Source of the DNA: Pelolinea submarina
GTDB taxonomy: Bacteria > Chloroflexota > Anaerolineae > Anaerolineales > Anaerolineaceae
NCBI RefSeq assembly: GCF_003966975.1
Contig: NZ_AP018437.1
Location: 310,001-374,000 of the forward strand
Direction: 5' to 3'
Length of the DNA stretch: 64,000 nt
A model generated the notes under the pieces. It worked only from the letters and a program-made list of their open reading frames with translations. It was not told where the DNA came from and did not search any database. The position numbers were made by a program, and so were the translations under genes. Positions 51,925-61,750 of this stretch are shown here, piece by piece. Numbering within the stretch: position 1 is the stretch's first letter; the number at the start of each line of letters is the position of its first letter.

Positions 51925-53770
51925 ATTCGTTTAGATGATAGGGCACATCGATGATGACCCGTTGGAAACCCAGGTTCCGCCGCCGGTAAAGCAAACTGGA
52001 TTTGATCAAGCGAGCAGATTGATTATGCAGAATTTGGTGCCAACGTTTTGCTGGAATTAATTCCGGCAGAATTACAGCAGCTAATTGGTTATCTGCGCTT
52101 TCCCGATCATATTTATCAAGGTAATCCAACAACGGCGAAATGATTGAACGATAGGGGGATGGCAAAATCACCAAGGGTATTTCCTGAAAATACTTCTCCC
52201 ATTTTTCTTTTACCTCGATACCCGAATCGGGTTCAATTTCAATATAGACAGCTTGAATATTATCGGAAATTTGTTTGGCAATCTTAACAGCTTCTACAAT
52301 ACCAATATGCAGGCTGGATATTGGTAATACAACGCGTAATGATGAGAAACTTTGAATTTCTTTTTTCCTCTTTTGATTTATACGTGATAGAGAAAGTTGA
52401 GCAGCGGTACTCTGGTAATGGTCACGAACCTTGTAAAACATATGCACAATCAATGGAATGAGCAGAATACTAATCCAAGCTCCTTTGAGGAATTTGGTGC
52501 TTCCGATGACGAGGGTAGCACAACCCGTCGCAATAGCTCCAATACCATTTACGGTTAGTTTTAACTTCCAATTTTTTCCTCGTGTTTTCCACCAGTGCAA
52601 TACCATCCCTGATTGTGAGAGCGTAAAAGACACGAATACGCCAACGGCGAATAAAGGCACCAATGCGTGCGAATCCCCTTTGAAAAGGATGATCAATAAA
52701 CCGGTAAGAGCGGAAAGGGTGACAATGCCGTACGAATAAACAAGGCGATCACCTAATTGGGTCAATGGTTTTGGAAGAAAACCGTCACTTGCCAGAATTG
52801 CGGCAAGCCTGGGAAAACCCGCAAAACTGGTATTGGCAGCTACAACAAGAATAAGGGTGGAGCTGATTTGAATGAGGATGTATCCAAACCCATTGCCTAA
52901 TATGCGGTGTGCCAATGCAGAGAGGATGGTCTCTTGTCCTTCCGGTAAAACGTTAAGGAATTGCGTTAATCCAATGGATCCTACGAATAGAAGTGCCATC
53001 AAAAAAGCCATTATCAACAAAGTTTTCCCGGCATTTTTCACCTCCGGTTTTTCAAATACGGGAACGCCGTTACTAATGGCTTCAATTCCGGTAAGTGCAG
53101 TACACCCGGCGGAAAATGCCTCTAAAATCAGTAAAGTTGATAGTGGTTTGGAGGCAGGTAAAGTATTGAATTCAGTAACAAAACCATCTGTAAGTAATGC
53201 CTGAATTACCCCGTAAGCTAACATCAGAAGATAAGTGACCAGAAACAGATAAACCGGCACGGCCATGGCTGTACCGGTTTCCCGTATTCCACGCAGGTTG
53301 ATAATCGTAATAACAAGTAAAAAGAAAAGCGCTAAAGGAGTTTGATATTCCCAAAGAATCGGAAATGAGGAAGCAATTGCAGCAACACCTGCTGTCAAGC
53401 TGACAGCGGCTGTCAAAGTATAATCGACCAACAATGAAGCGGCTGCTGCCAAACCAGGTGTGATACCAAGGTTTTCTCGTGCTACGATGTACGAGCCACC
53501 ACCGGAGGGGTATCCTTGGATTGTTTGGAAGTAGGAAAGGGCAACTAGCACTAATAATCCAGTGATCGCTAAACCGATGGGGAAACTTAGTGACAATCCA
53601 CTGCTTCCGGCTACCACCAGTGCTAAAAAAATCTCCTGATTCGCGTAAGCAATCGAAGAAAGCGCGTCGGGTGAAAAAGCAGCTAAAGCGCGGACTTTAT
53701 TAAGCCGGTTTTCCTTTTGTTCTAAAGTAGGTATAGGAGATCCGATGAAAAAATGCTTGATCATGTTCAT
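51923..53770 (-). CDS. KimA-like (APC superfamily) potassium transporter
   Basis: A 615-residue APC-superfamily transporter close in length and layout to Bacillus KimA (YdaO), a high-affinity K+/H+ symporter controlled by c-di-AMP. About twelve membrane segments in residues 30-470 are followed by a cytoplasmic domain of about 145 residues. The FSPDALSSIAYANQEIFLAL start and YPSGGGSYIVARENLG segment match KimA rather than amino acid permeases. No c-di-AMP riboswitch is seen upstream. No SD precedes the ATG at 53770; an ATG two codons later is equally possible. K+ as substrate is inferred from family. Confidence 0.82.
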   Translation of the reverse strand: MNMIKHFFIGSPIPTLEQKENRLNKVRALAAFSPDALSSIAYANQEIFLALVVAGSSGLSLSFPIGLAITGLLVLVALSYFQTIQGYPSGGGSYIVARENLGITPGLAAAASLLVDYTLTAAVSLTAGVAAIASSFPILWEYQTPLALFFLLVITIINLRGIRETGTAMAVPVYLFLVTYLLMLAYGVIQALLTDGFVTEFNTLPASKPLSTLLILEAFSAGCTALTGIEAISNGVPVFEKPEVKNAGKTLLIMAFLMALLFVGSIGLTQFLNVLPEGQETILSALAHRILGNGFGYILIQISSTLILVVAANTSFAGFPRLAAILASDGFLPKPLTQLGDRLVYSYGIVTLSALTGLLIILFKGDSHALVPLFAVGVFVSFTLSQSGMVLHWWKTRGKNWKLKLTVNGIGAIATGCATLVIGSTKFLKGAWISILLIPLIVHMFYKVRDHYQSTAAQLSLSRINQKRKKEIQSFSSLRVVLPISSLHIGIVEAVKIAKQISDNIQAVYIEIEPDSGIEVKEKWEKYFQEIPLVILPSPYRSIISPLLDYLDKYDRESADNQLAAVILPELIPAKRWHQILHNQSARLIKSSLLYRRRNLGFQRVIIDVPYHLNE

Positions 53771-53951
53771 AGGTCACTTTTAAATAGTAAGGGAAGGATT
53801 TCAAGAACAAGGTATGTGTGTGAGAAATATTTTGAATCATTAATTAGAATTAGTATTATAGATTATATAGCTTGATTGATATCCTGACTATGTGAGTTTG
53901 GAAAAGTTATAATCAATTCTTTCGTTGAACAATTTAAAAAAGGGAGAATCT

Positions 53952-54797
53952 ATGTACATATCGATTGATGTTGGCGGTACGAATATGCGCGTTGCGTTAA
54001 TGGATTTGGATGGGGGTGAGCGCATCGTAAAACTGGAATCCCACCCGGTTCCACAGGATTACGAAGTGGGTATTCAGGAGATGATAAATGTCATCAGCGA
54101 TGTAGCGGCCGGACAGGAGATCCAGGGTATCGGCGCCTGTTTTCCCGGCATCATCGATGAAAATGACATGGTGACCACCGCCAACAACCTGCCTCAGTGG
54201 AGTCAAAAACCCATCAAGCAAACATTACAAGACCGTTTTAATGTACCGGTCAAGTTGGTGCACGATGTGCAGGGCGCGGCCATCGGCGAAGCCCTGTACG
54301 GCGCGGCACGCGGCCATGACCGTTTTGTGTACTTTATTTGGGGCACCGGCGTGGGCGGCGGCGATATTAAACGCATTGACTCCCAGCGCTATTTCATGTT
54401 CTCGTTTGAGAACGGCCATCACATCATGGAATGGGGCGGAAAACTATGCAGCTGCGGTCAGCGCGGCTGCCCGGAAGCCTACCTGGGCGGCGCGAATTTG
54501 CAGGCTTATTTCGGCAGAGACATGCGCGACGTCTCGGATGACGACCCGGGTTGGGACCTGGTTGTCGAGAAGGCTGCCCAAACCATTCTTAATACCCTCA
54601 TTTTCCACCCGGTGAATTTATTCGTGTTCAGCGGGGGCGTGATTACCAAGCGGCCTTTCCTGTTGGAGCGCGTCAAACCCATCATGCGGGAACGCCTGCA
54701 ATTGTTCCCGCTGCCGGAGATGGTGCTGGCTGAAAAGGGTGAACAAAGCCCGCTGTATGGCTGCGCGGGATTGTTCACGATAGACCTAATCGGGTAA
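53952..54797 (+). CDS. ROK family kinase (glucokinase-like)
   Basis: A 281-residue ROK protein without a DNA-binding domain, so probably a sugar kinase such as glucokinase. The phosphate motif DVGGTNMRVAL, the sugar-binding GHHIMEWGG segment, and the zinc site CSCGQRGCPEAYLGG are intact; GTGVGGGDI contacts ATP. A frame from 53925 would add nine residues through the SD; the ATG at 53952 has AGGGAGAA before it and gives the classical start. It lies 2 nt before the HEAT-like gene. Substrate cannot be read from sequence. Confidence 0.92.
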   Translation: MYISIDVGGTNMRVALMDLDGGERIVKLESHPVPQDYEVGIQEMINVISDVAAGQEIQGIGACFPGIIDENDMVTTANNLPQWSQKPIKQTLQDRFNVPVKLVHDVQGAAIGEALYGAARGHDRFVYFIWGTGVGGGDIKRIDSQRYFMFSFENGHHIMEWGGKLCSCGQRGCPEAYLGGANLQAYFGRDMRDVSDDDPGWDLVVEKAAQTILNTLIFHPVNLFVFSGGVITKRPFLLERVKPIMRERLQLFPLPEMVLAEKGEQSPLYGCAGLFTIDLIG

Positions 54798-54799
54798 TT

Positions 54800-55366
54800 A
54801 TGGCTCGTCTGGTGGATTGGTTGACTGGCGGGGATTTACGCTCGGACGGCGCGGCTGACCAGGCTGCGCAGGCTGTTCTGCAAAACGGGCAGTTGATGGC
54901 CGACCTGGCGGAAGGACTGTTGCACGCGGATGCGCTTGTGCGCGGCAGGACTTTGGACGCAATGGAAAAGGTCGCCCGCACACGTCCGGAATTGGTACAT
55001 CCCTATCTTCCCCAGGTTATCAATCTGTTGAATACCGAAGAAACCATGCTGGCGCGCATGCATGCGGCCATGTTGTTTGGAGATATGGCGCTATACGAGC
55101 AAGATATTCCTCAAATGCTGCCTATTCTTTTAGGTATGCTAAAAGATCCCAAAGCTTTCACGAAAGGCTGGGCTATCAGCAGTTTGTGCATCATTTCCAG
55201 AAAGTATCCACAGTACCATCAAGAGATTGCGGCCTCCATCCAGCGCCTGGAAAACGACCCTGGAGCCGCGGTTCAAACACGGGCCAGGAAGGCCATGGCA
55301 GTGTTGTCCGATCCCAACCGGCCGTTTCCCAAAGGGTGGATAAAAAGCACTAAACTGGGTTTGTAA
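54800..55366 (+). CDS. HEAT-repeat-like protein
   Basis: A 188-residue soluble helical protein with HEAT/Armadillo-type alpha-solenoid pattern: MADLAEGLLHADALVRGRTL, YLPQVINLLNTEETMLARMH and MLPILLGMLKDPKAFTKGWA repeat at about 35-45 residue spacing, each with an Asp-Pro or similar turn. It starts 2 nt after the ROK kinase stop, so translation is coupled. Such proteins bind other proteins; no partner is evident. It closes the operon with a strong terminator. Confidence 0.75.
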   Translation: MARLVDWLTGGDLRSDGAADQAAQAVLQNGQLMADLAEGLLHADALVRGRTLDAMEKVARTRPELVHPYLPQVINLLNTEETMLARMHAAMLFGDMALYEQDIPQMLPILLGMLKDPKAFTKGWAISSLCIISRKYPQYHQEIAASIQRLENDPGAAVQTRARKAMAVLSDPNRPFPKGWIKSTKLGL

Positions 55367-55386
55367 CGAAGAATTTGGAAAAATAA

Positions 55387-55410
55387 AAGAGCAGCCAAGT
55401 GGCTGCTCTT
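55387..55410. terminator. terminator after the HEAT-like gene
   Basis: A 10-bp stem AAGAGCAGCC/GGCTGCTCTT with an AAGT loop lies 20 bp after the stop, followed by TCT and flanked by an A-rich stretch; it may also serve the convergent DUF2202 gene. Confidence 0.8.
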
Positions 55411-55467
55411 TCTGCGTTTGAAAAGGCTGCCTGAGTTTGTGTAGTGCAACCCTTTTATTTTAGAGGC

Positions 55468-56208
55468 TTAGTTGCCGTTCGGACCGCGTTGGCCGCGTCC
55501 GCCGGGCTGTCCCTGGGCGCCATAGCCCATGCCGTTGGAATTCGCGCCTGCCAGAATGGCCTGATATTCTTCAGCGGAGAGGTACTGCGGCTGGTAGGTT
55601 TCACCAGTCTGCTGCAGGGTGTTGACAAAGGCGCGCAGGTGATTGGAGGAACCCGCCAGTAAATTCTCATATACCAAGCGGATATCGGCCTGGGTCGTGT
55701 TCGCGATGGTGTCCTGCAGGTCCAGGATGTCAATTTCCTCAATGGCCGCGCCGACCTTCAAGGCATCCCCCAGCGAAAGGCTGCCTTGTTTGGTCAATGT
55801 GTCATAAAGTGCCTGCAAGTCCGCATTCTGGAATTGGCCTTCCGCCAACCCCAGGGCCGGATCGGCAATGCCGTAGCGATTCAGCAGGGTCAGGACACTG
55901 GCGGTATGGGTGCTCTCACTGGAGGCGATATTGCTGAAGACCGGCAGTCCCCACTTGTCATATAAATTAATATAAACATCATGCGCCAGCTTTTCTTCTT
56001 CGCGCATATACAACAGGTCGGTGGTTTCCTGGTCGCTCAAGATTCCGGTAACAGCAGCTGCACCCGGTGTGTTTTCCAAGACAAGCGCCGCCGGTTCCAC
56101 GGTTGAATGGTTAGGCTGCGCAGACACCGCTGCGTCTGGGATATTGCTGCAAGCTACTGAAAAAGGAATACTGATCAGCAGCAAAGTGGACAAAATGATT
56201 TTCTTCAT
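55468..56208 (-). CDS. DUF2202 ferritin-like lipoprotein
   Basis: A 246-residue exported protein with lipobox SVAC (C20). The DUF2202 domain (about 65-215) has REEEKLAHDVYINLYDKW and IASSESTHTASVLTLL, each with the Glu and His residues that in ferritin-like four-helix bundles bind a metal pair. The C-terminal 25 residues are Gly/Gln/Arg-rich (GYGAQGQPGGRGQRG). The ATG at 56208 has GGAG upstream; an earlier ATG adds six residues. Function of DUF2202 is not established; metal-dependent oxidative-stress protection is a guess. It is a single gene. Confidence 0.85.
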   Translation of the reverse strand: MKKIILSTLLLISIPFSVACSNIPDAAVSAQPNHSTVEPAALVLENTPGAAAVTGILSDQETTDLLYMREEEKLAHDVYINLYDKWGLPVFSNIASSESTHTASVLTLLNRYGIADPALGLAEGQFQNADLQALYDTLTKQGSLSLGDALKVGAAIEEIDILDLQDTIANTTQADIRLVYENLLAGSSNHLRAFVNTLQQTGETYQPQYLSAEEYQAILAGANSNGMGYGAQGQPGGRGQRGPNGN

Positions 56209-56373
56209 GTTCTTTTCTCCGTTCATGTTTTGATAACCTGACTATATTTCATGCAATTGAAGAGACTATGTCCGGCACATGAAGATTTGATGAAGAAGAG
56301 AATTAATATACAAATGAAAGCGTGCTAATATTTTAACAATGGTATTAAAAAATACTGATACTAAAGAGATTTT

Positions 56374-58071
56374 ATGAACTTTATCGAATTTATAGATAAT
56401 GCGGCTTTACTTTTAGTGCTCAGTATCCTGAGCAATAATATTCAACTGCGCTGGCTGAAACGAGAGCCGCTGCAAAGCATGGCCTTGGGCTTGCTGTATG
56501 GGTTGGTAGCAGTAACAGCCATGAGCATCCCCATGGAATTGCAGCCCGGGGTTATTTTTGATGGCCGTTCGGTTGTCCTAAGCCTGGCCGGTCTTTTTAC
56601 CAGTGGCCCAACGACCTTGATTGCCTGTGTTATCGCCGCCCTGTGGCGTGTTTACTTGGGCGGCGCAGGGTTGTTTACCGGGATCGGGTCGATCATAATT
56701 TCCGGTATGGCCGGAATTATCTATAGACGCGCAATCAGCCGAAAGGTAACCCACCTGACCCGCGGACGCTTATTCCTGTTTGGCTTAAGCGTCCATGCGA
56801 TCCTGGCAATGTGGTTCTTTACCTTCCCCCGGGAAATCGCGATCCTGATTGTGCGGCAGGTTTTTGTACCCTATTTGGTAGTATTTCCATTGGCTACCAT
56901 GTTGATTGGCAGTTTTATGGAGGAGCAGCGTGAGCGGTTGCAGGTGGAAAAGGATCTTGAAAATAGCGAGAAACGCTACCGCGACCTGGTGAGCACGCTC
57001 AATGAAGGCGTATGGGAGGCTGACGCGGATCTGGTCACAACTTACGTGAACCCGAAAATAGTTGAAATGTTGGGTTATACACCTCAGGAGATGCTTGGCC
57101 ATTCAGTTTATGATTTTATCGTACCTGACGAAGCGGACAATGTGCGAAGTCATCATTTGCGTCGTAAACAAGGCATTAGCGAGCAATACGAAACCCAGTT
57201 TATACGCAAGGACGGCAGCCTGATTGATGTACAGTTGGGTGTGACACCGCTGGTGGATGAAAAAGGCAATTTCCGCGGATCACTGGCCGGTATCCAGGAT
57301 ATCAGCAACTTGAAAGCGATCCAACAAGAACTTGCTGATCAGAGCCGCCATCTGGAAGATTTGGTGGAAGAACGTACCCGCGATTTGAAAGATGCGCAGT
57401 CGCAGTTAATCCGCGCTGAGAAATTGGCTACCCTGGGAGAACTGGCCGGCGGGGTGGGGCATGAATTACGCAATCCGTTAGCAGTGATCTCCAATGTGGT
57501 TTATCTGTTAAAGAGTTCTTTGCCCAAATCTGACGCAAATTTATTGGAATATGTGGAAATGATCGAGACTGAAACCCACAATGCCTCCTCTATTATCAAC
57601 GATCTGCTGAATTATTCCCGCATCCAACCCACTGAAAAAGAGCCTGCCGCGCTTTCGGAAGTAATGGCCGCTTTGCTTGCCAAACTTCCCGTCCCGAAAA
57701 ATGTGACAGTTGAAAATATGCTCCCGGCAGATTTACCGAAGGCGACAGTGAATGGGCAGCAGGTTGAAATGATATTTACCAACCTGATCTCCAACGCAAT
57801 AGAAGCTATGCCTAAGGGTGGAAAACTCAATATCTCCGCTCGCGTTCGTGGGGACAACCTGACCGTATCGGTAACGGATACGGGTGTGGGTATTTCTCGT
57901 AAAGATTTGAAAAAGATCTTTGAACCGTTGTACACCACCAAACCGCGCGGCATCGGCCTGGGCCTGGCCATTACATCCAGGTTGGCGGAACTGAACAATA
58001 TCAAAATCCGCGTGAAGAGCCAGGAAGGCCATGGCACCACTTTTTCGCTTGATTTTCTGATAACGGCATGA
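56374..58071 (+). CDS. PAS sensor histidine kinase with 5TM-LYT-type input domain
   Basis: A 565-residue membrane sensor. Residues 1 to about 185 hold five to six hydrophobic segments with SLAGLFTSGPTTLIACVIAALWR, a 5TMR-LYT-like receptor domain. A PAS domain follows (about 200-320, KRYRDLVSTLNEGVWEAD and YETQFIRKDGSLIDVQLG), then a coiled coil, HisKA with the phospho-His H363 in GVGHELRNPL, and an ATPase domain (NLISNAIEAMPKGG, DTGVGISRKDL, GIGLGLAI). No response regulator is adjacent, so it is an orphan kinase. The 5TMR-LYT family is known from LytS, which monitors membrane or cell-wall state or pyruvate. Confidence 0.88.
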   Translation: MNFIEFIDNAALLLVLSILSNNIQLRWLKREPLQSMALGLLYGLVAVTAMSIPMELQPGVIFDGRSVVLSLAGLFTSGPTTLIACVIAALWRVYLGGAGLFTGIGSIIISGMAGIIYRRAISRKVTHLTRGRLFLFGLSVHAILAMWFFTFPREIAILIVRQVFVPYLVVFPLATMLIGSFMEEQRERLQVEKDLENSEKRYRDLVSTLNEGVWEADADLVTTYVNPKIVEMLGYTPQEMLGHSVYDFIVPDEADNVRSHHLRRKQGISEQYETQFIRKDGSLIDVQLGVTPLVDEKGNFRGSLAGIQDISNLKAIQQELADQSRHLEDLVEERTRDLKDAQSQLIRAEKLATLGELAGGVGHELRNPLAVISNVVYLLKSSLPKSDANLLEYVEMIETETHNASSIINDLLNYSRIQPTEKEPAALSEVMAALLAKLPVPKNVTVENMLPADLPKATVNGQQVEMIFTNLISNAIEAMPKGGKLNISARVRGDNLTVSVTDTGVGISRKDLKKIFEPLYTTKPRGIGLGLAITSRLAELNNIKIRVKSQEGHGTTFSLDFLITA

Positions 58072-58144
58072 TTTGCGGATAAAGGAAGTACCCGGGAAAA
58101 ACGATCAATTCTATAATTAATCCAAAATTTCAAAGAGGCAATAA

Positions 58145-59872
58145 ATGAAATACGCATTGAATATTTCCGGTCCGCAGGAATTATTGCGGATGGAATGGAA
58201 AGATTTTCAACCTGCTTATCAAGAGCTGATTGCGCAGGAACTGAATCAGGATAATCTAAAAACATGGCTGGCAGATTGGACCACACTCAGCGAATGGAGT
58301 GATGAGTTTTATAACCGCTTGTACGTGGCGGTTTCCACCAACACGGTTGACGCTGAAGCGGAAAAGCGCTTTGAAAAATATATGAGCGATTTCTATCCCA
58401 ACTGGCAGGCTGCGGATCAAAAGATGAAGGAAAAATTCCTGGCCAGCGGTCTGCAAGTGGATGGTTTTGAGATTGCGCGGCGCAATATGCAGGGGGAAGT
58501 GGATTTGTATTGCGAAGAGAATCTTCCTTTGTTTGTGGAGGAGGAAAAGATCAACAGCGAGCATGATAAGGTCATTGGTGCCCAAACGTTGACCTGGCAG
58601 GGCCAGGAAAAGACCGCGCGTCAAATGGAAGTTGTGCTGCGGGAAACCGATCGCGAGACGCGCCGTCAGGGATGGGAATTGCTGGCCGAGCGCCAGCTGC
58701 AGGATCGCGAAGCAATTAACGATCAGTGGACGCGCTTCATGAAACTGCGCCAGCAGGTGGCTGCCAACGCCAAGCTGCCGGATTACCGCACGTTCCGCTG
58801 GCGCCTGTACAACCGCTTTGATTACACACCCGATGACTGCAAGGCTTTCCATCAGGCCATCGAAGATGTGGTCGTCCCCGCGGTGGGGCGTGTCACCGAA
58901 TGCCGTAAGCAGGCGCTGGGGATTGAAAGCGCGCGCTATTACGACTTGTTTGTGGATCCATCCAATCAACCCCCGCTCAAACCTTTTGCGGATGTGAAGG
59001 ACATGATCAAGAAAACCACTGCGGTTTTCACGCACGTTCATCCAAAATTTGGAGAGTATTTTAACCAAATGGCAGAGGAAGGGCTGTTGGACCTGGACAA
59101 CCGCAAGAACAAAGCCAACGGCGGTTATACGACGTACTTCTCACACGCGCGAAGGCCGCTTATTTTCTCCAACGCGGTCGGCATCCATGATGACGTGCAA
59201 ACCCTGCTGCACGAAGGTGGGCATTCTTTTCATGCCTACGAAGCTTTCCAATTGACGTATTTCCAGCAGTATTGTGAAAGCAATGTGCCGACGGAGTTTG
59301 CCGAAGTGGCTTCCATGGCAATGGAATATCTCACCCTGCCTTATATCAGCCGGGAATTTGGCGGTTTTTATTCGGAAACTGACGCGGCCCGCGCACGCGC
59401 CGAACACATCGAGTCCGACATGCGTTTCTGGCCGTATATGGCGATTGTGGATGCTTTCCAGCATTGGGTCTATGAAAATCCGGAAGAGGGCAGCCGGCCT
59501 GAACGCTGCGATGCCAAATGGGCCGAATTGGAACGCCGCTTCCGGCCGGAGATCGATTGGAGCGGATACGAGGATGTGATGATGACCGGTTGGCAGCGCA
59601 AGGATCACATCCACAACGTGCCTTTCTATTATGTGGATTACGGATTGGCGCTGCTGGGCGCGGTGCAGGTATGGCGCAATTCGCTTAAAGACCAGCACGC
59701 CGCTGTTGAGCAATACCGGCATGCCCTGGCTTTGGGCGGGACAGCCAGCCTGCCGCAGTTGTTCCGCGCGGCTGGAGCCAAATTAGCTTTTGACAAGGAA
59801 ACCCTTGGAGAAGCGGTGAATTTAATGGAAGAGCAGCTTATAAAAAACGAGCAGGTTTATTTAAACGCATAA
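58145..59872 (+). CDS. M3 family oligoendopeptidase
   Basis: A 575-residue cytoplasmic zinc peptidase of the M3 (PepF/thimet oligopeptidase) clan. The motif HEGGH is at residues 356-360 in TLLHEGGHSFHAYEAF; the third ligand Glu lies in PTEFAEVASMAMEY. The fold and length are normal, but HEGGH rather than HELGH puts it in a different subgroup from pepF at 10525. AGAGG precedes the ATG and a TATAAT lies upstream near 58112. It is a single-gene unit ended by a strong hairpin. Confidence 0.92.
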   Translation: MKYALNISGPQELLRMEWKDFQPAYQELIAQELNQDNLKTWLADWTTLSEWSDEFYNRLYVAVSTNTVDAEAEKRFEKYMSDFYPNWQAADQKMKEKFLASGLQVDGFEIARRNMQGEVDLYCEENLPLFVEEEKINSEHDKVIGAQTLTWQGQEKTARQMEVVLRETDRETRRQGWELLAERQLQDREAINDQWTRFMKLRQQVAANAKLPDYRTFRWRLYNRFDYTPDDCKAFHQAIEDVVVPAVGRVTECRKQALGIESARYYDLFVDPSNQPPLKPFADVKDMIKKTTAVFTHVHPKFGEYFNQMAEEGLLDLDNRKNKANGGYTTYFSHARRPLIFSNAVGIHDDVQTLLHEGGHSFHAYEAFQLTYFQQYCESNVPTEFAEVASMAMEYLTLPYISREFGGFYSETDAARARAEHIESDMRFWPYMAIVDAFQHWVYENPEEGSRPERCDAKWAELERRFRPEIDWSGYEDVMMTGWQRKDHIHNVPFYYVDYGLALLGAVQVWRNSLKDQHAAVEQYRHALALGGTASLPQLFRAAGAKLAFDKETLGEAVNLMEEQLIKNEQVYLNA

Positions 59873-59888
59873 GCACTGCCGAATAAAA

Positions 59889-59920
59889 AAAAGGAGCGGA
59901 TGAGAGATTCCGCTCCTTTT
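59889..59920. terminator. terminator after the M3 peptidase gene
   Basis: A 12-bp stem AAAAGGAGCGGA/TCCGCTCCTTTT (59889-59900 with 59909-59920) around an 8-nt loop; flanking A and T tracts let it act for both convergent genes. Confidence 0.9.
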
Positions 59921-59923
59921 GGG

Positions 59924-60490
59924 TTAATTTTTCTTTCGTCCCCGGATCGATCTGAACCCGGCCAGCAGGCTGGCCACGATCAATAACAGGAATGCAGCGC
60001 CTACCAACAACCATTTTAGCGGTGTGAAAATGACGGCCAACTGGGCTGCCAGCGAGTGGCTGGCCGGGTAGGCAGCCATTACCAGCGCCGCGCAGATGTT
60101 TTCCAGAAAGTCGAGCAACATGGCTGCCAGCGGCAGCAGGTTTAATAAACGCCATTTGCTGCTCAAGGGGATCAGCCGGCCCAGCATCCAACTGGTGCAA
60201 ACGGCCAAGAAAAAGGTGTATACCAGTGGAAAGGCCAGGTCAAAAGTGAAACGCGCGTGGATATAAGCCTGGCGGCCTTGTTCGCCGTAGCTTTCTGCCA
60301 TGTGGCGCAAATCACTTGCTGAGTAAAACACAGTCATATCCGGCATGCCAACCCCGCCGCTGTAAACAGCGGCTTTTGCGGTCTGGCCGGGCATCACCAG
60401 GACAAGGAAGAGCATAAAAACGATTGTGCTGATGAGTAGAAAACTAATGGTTGAGAAGCGGTACAACCAGGCAGATATCTTGTTCAGCAT
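59924..60490 (-). CDS. hypothetical four-helix membrane protein
   Basis: A 188-residue membrane protein with about four hydrophobic segments (near residues 15-35, 85-103, 115-140 and 150-175). The region between the first two carries SGGVGMPDMTVFYSASDL, probably exposed outside. No known family is recognised, and there are no catalytic motifs. Its start overlaps the M28 peptidase stop as ATGCTGA, so it is translated with that gene; a role with the peptidase is possible but unproved. Confidence 0.75.
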   Translation of the reverse strand: MLNKISAWLYRFSTISFLLISTIVFMLFLVLVMPGQTAKAAVYSGGVGMPDMTVFYSASDLRHMAESYGEQGRQAYIHARFTFDLAFPLVYTFFLAVCTSWMLGRLIPLSSKWRLLNLLPLAAMLLDFLENICAALVMAAYPASHSLAAQLAVIFTPLKWLLVGAAFLLLIVASLLAGFRSIRGRKKN

Positions 60491-61710
60491 ATATGGCTCT
60501 TATCCAATTTAAACATCAATTCTTTTATAAATTGGGCTGCTTCGACCAATTGCGGGGTATCCACGATATCCGGATGGTCTTTGGCGGTGTGCGCGACCTG
60601 TTTCTCCATTTCGGCGAATCCCTGTGTAGTGATGGCCATGGCAGGTACCTGGTTCATGGCAAAGACCATGTGATCGCTCTGCGGCCAGCTTTCTCCAACT
60701 GCCAGCGTGGGGTATTCTTCCATTACTTTCCTGGCAGTTTCTTCCACAGCTGCCTCGGTGCCGTAAAACGAAAGCGCGTTGGTGTAGCCGAGGAAACCGG
60801 CGCCGTCGATATTGATCACCAATCGGATTTGGTTCAGTTTGCCTTCGTGCAGTTTGAGATAAGCCAACTCGCCGCCTGCGCTGTAATGGTCTTCCCCATT
60901 GATGGCTAAGATTTCAATCGAGGGGCAGCGCGGTGTGTCCTGCAGCAGTTCTGCCAGCAGCAGCAAAGTGACGATCCCGCCGGCGTTATCCACCGCGCCG
61001 GGGCTGCCTTCTTTGGCGTCCAGGTGGGCGCACACCACGAAGCGCTGCTGTCCGGAAGGCCCGAAGGAAGCGCTGACGTTTTCCGCCCAGGAAGGTATGC
61101 GCTGGGCGTCCATGAACAAATGTGCCGGCTGTCCAATATGTTTTTCAAGGCGCTGCCCTTCAATGTCGGTCAGGTAGGCAACCGGAGTGTCGAAGTCACC
61201 GTCCTCGATCATGGGGAAGGGATAAGGCGCGCCCGCCAATTCGGAATTCTGGCCCGTGGCGGTGATGATGGCAGCCGGCTGCTGCTGTTCGAGCAGACGG
61301 TGGATTTCCTTGTGTGTGTCTGGGTTATAGAACACGTATTTCCTGGGCATCAACTGCTCGCGCGTGATCTCGCCGCTGAGCAGCAGCAGCTTGCCGCGAA
61401 AATTGCCTGAGCGCAGTTCATCCAGACTGGTCGCTTGAACCAGTGGGGCTTGTATGTCGCAGCGATTGGAATAGGGGCTGATCAGCGCGTTGAAGCTTTC
61501 CCGCCCGCACGTCAGGCGGATGTCACCGCTGCGGTAATCCAGGCAGTCAAAGCGCTGTGTTGTCGTGAGCGCGCCGTATTGCTCCAGTTGTTCGCGGATG
61601 ATGGCACTGGCCGCGTGGTTGCCCGGACTGCCGACCACCCGTCCGGGAATTTCCAGGCACAGTTTGCTCAAATAACTGTCGGCGTGGGAAATTAAAACGT
61701 TTGAAACCAA
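60484..61710 (-). CDS. M28 family zinc aminopeptidase-like protein
   Basis: A 408-residue metallopeptidase of family M28. Zinc ligands are visible in order: His in VVCAHLDAKEGSPGAVDNAGG with the bridging Asp, catalytic Glu in AINGEDHYSAGG, Asp in INIDGAGF and final His in AHTAKDHPDIVDT. A PA-like insert lies before them. No signal peptide is seen, so it is probably cytoplasmic. I chose a TTG start at 61710 with GAGGTG (61716-61721) 5 nt upstream over a frame start eight codons earlier that lacks an SD. It overlaps the next gene by 7 nt. Confidence 0.88.
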   Translation of the reverse strand: MVSNVLISHADSYLSKLCLEIPGRVVGSPGNHAASAIIREQLEQYGALTTTQRFDCLDYRSGDIRLTCGRESFNALISPYSNRCDIQAPLVQATSLDELRSGNFRGKLLLLSGEITREQLMPRKYVFYNPDTHKEIHRLLEQQQPAAIITATGQNSELAGAPYPFPMIEDGDFDTPVAYLTDIEGQRLEKHIGQPAHLFMDAQRIPSWAENVSASFGPSGQQRFVVCAHLDAKEGSPGAVDNAGGIVTLLLLAELLQDTPRCPSIEILAINGEDHYSAGGELAYLKLHEGKLNQIRLVINIDGAGFLGYTNALSFYGTEAAVEETARKVMEEYPTLAVGESWPQSDHMVFAMNQVPAMAITTQGFAEMEKQVAHTAKDHPDIVDTPQLVEAAQFIKELMFKLDKSHIC

Positions 61711-61750
61711 TGTTTCACCTCTATAAAATAACAAATTATTGGGTGGAAGA

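Noticed and set aside
53771..53951. c-di-AMP (ydaO) riboswitch before the KimA-like gene
   Set aside because: The gap is short and A+T-rich, and lacks the conserved ydaO motifs and any terminator on the minus strand.
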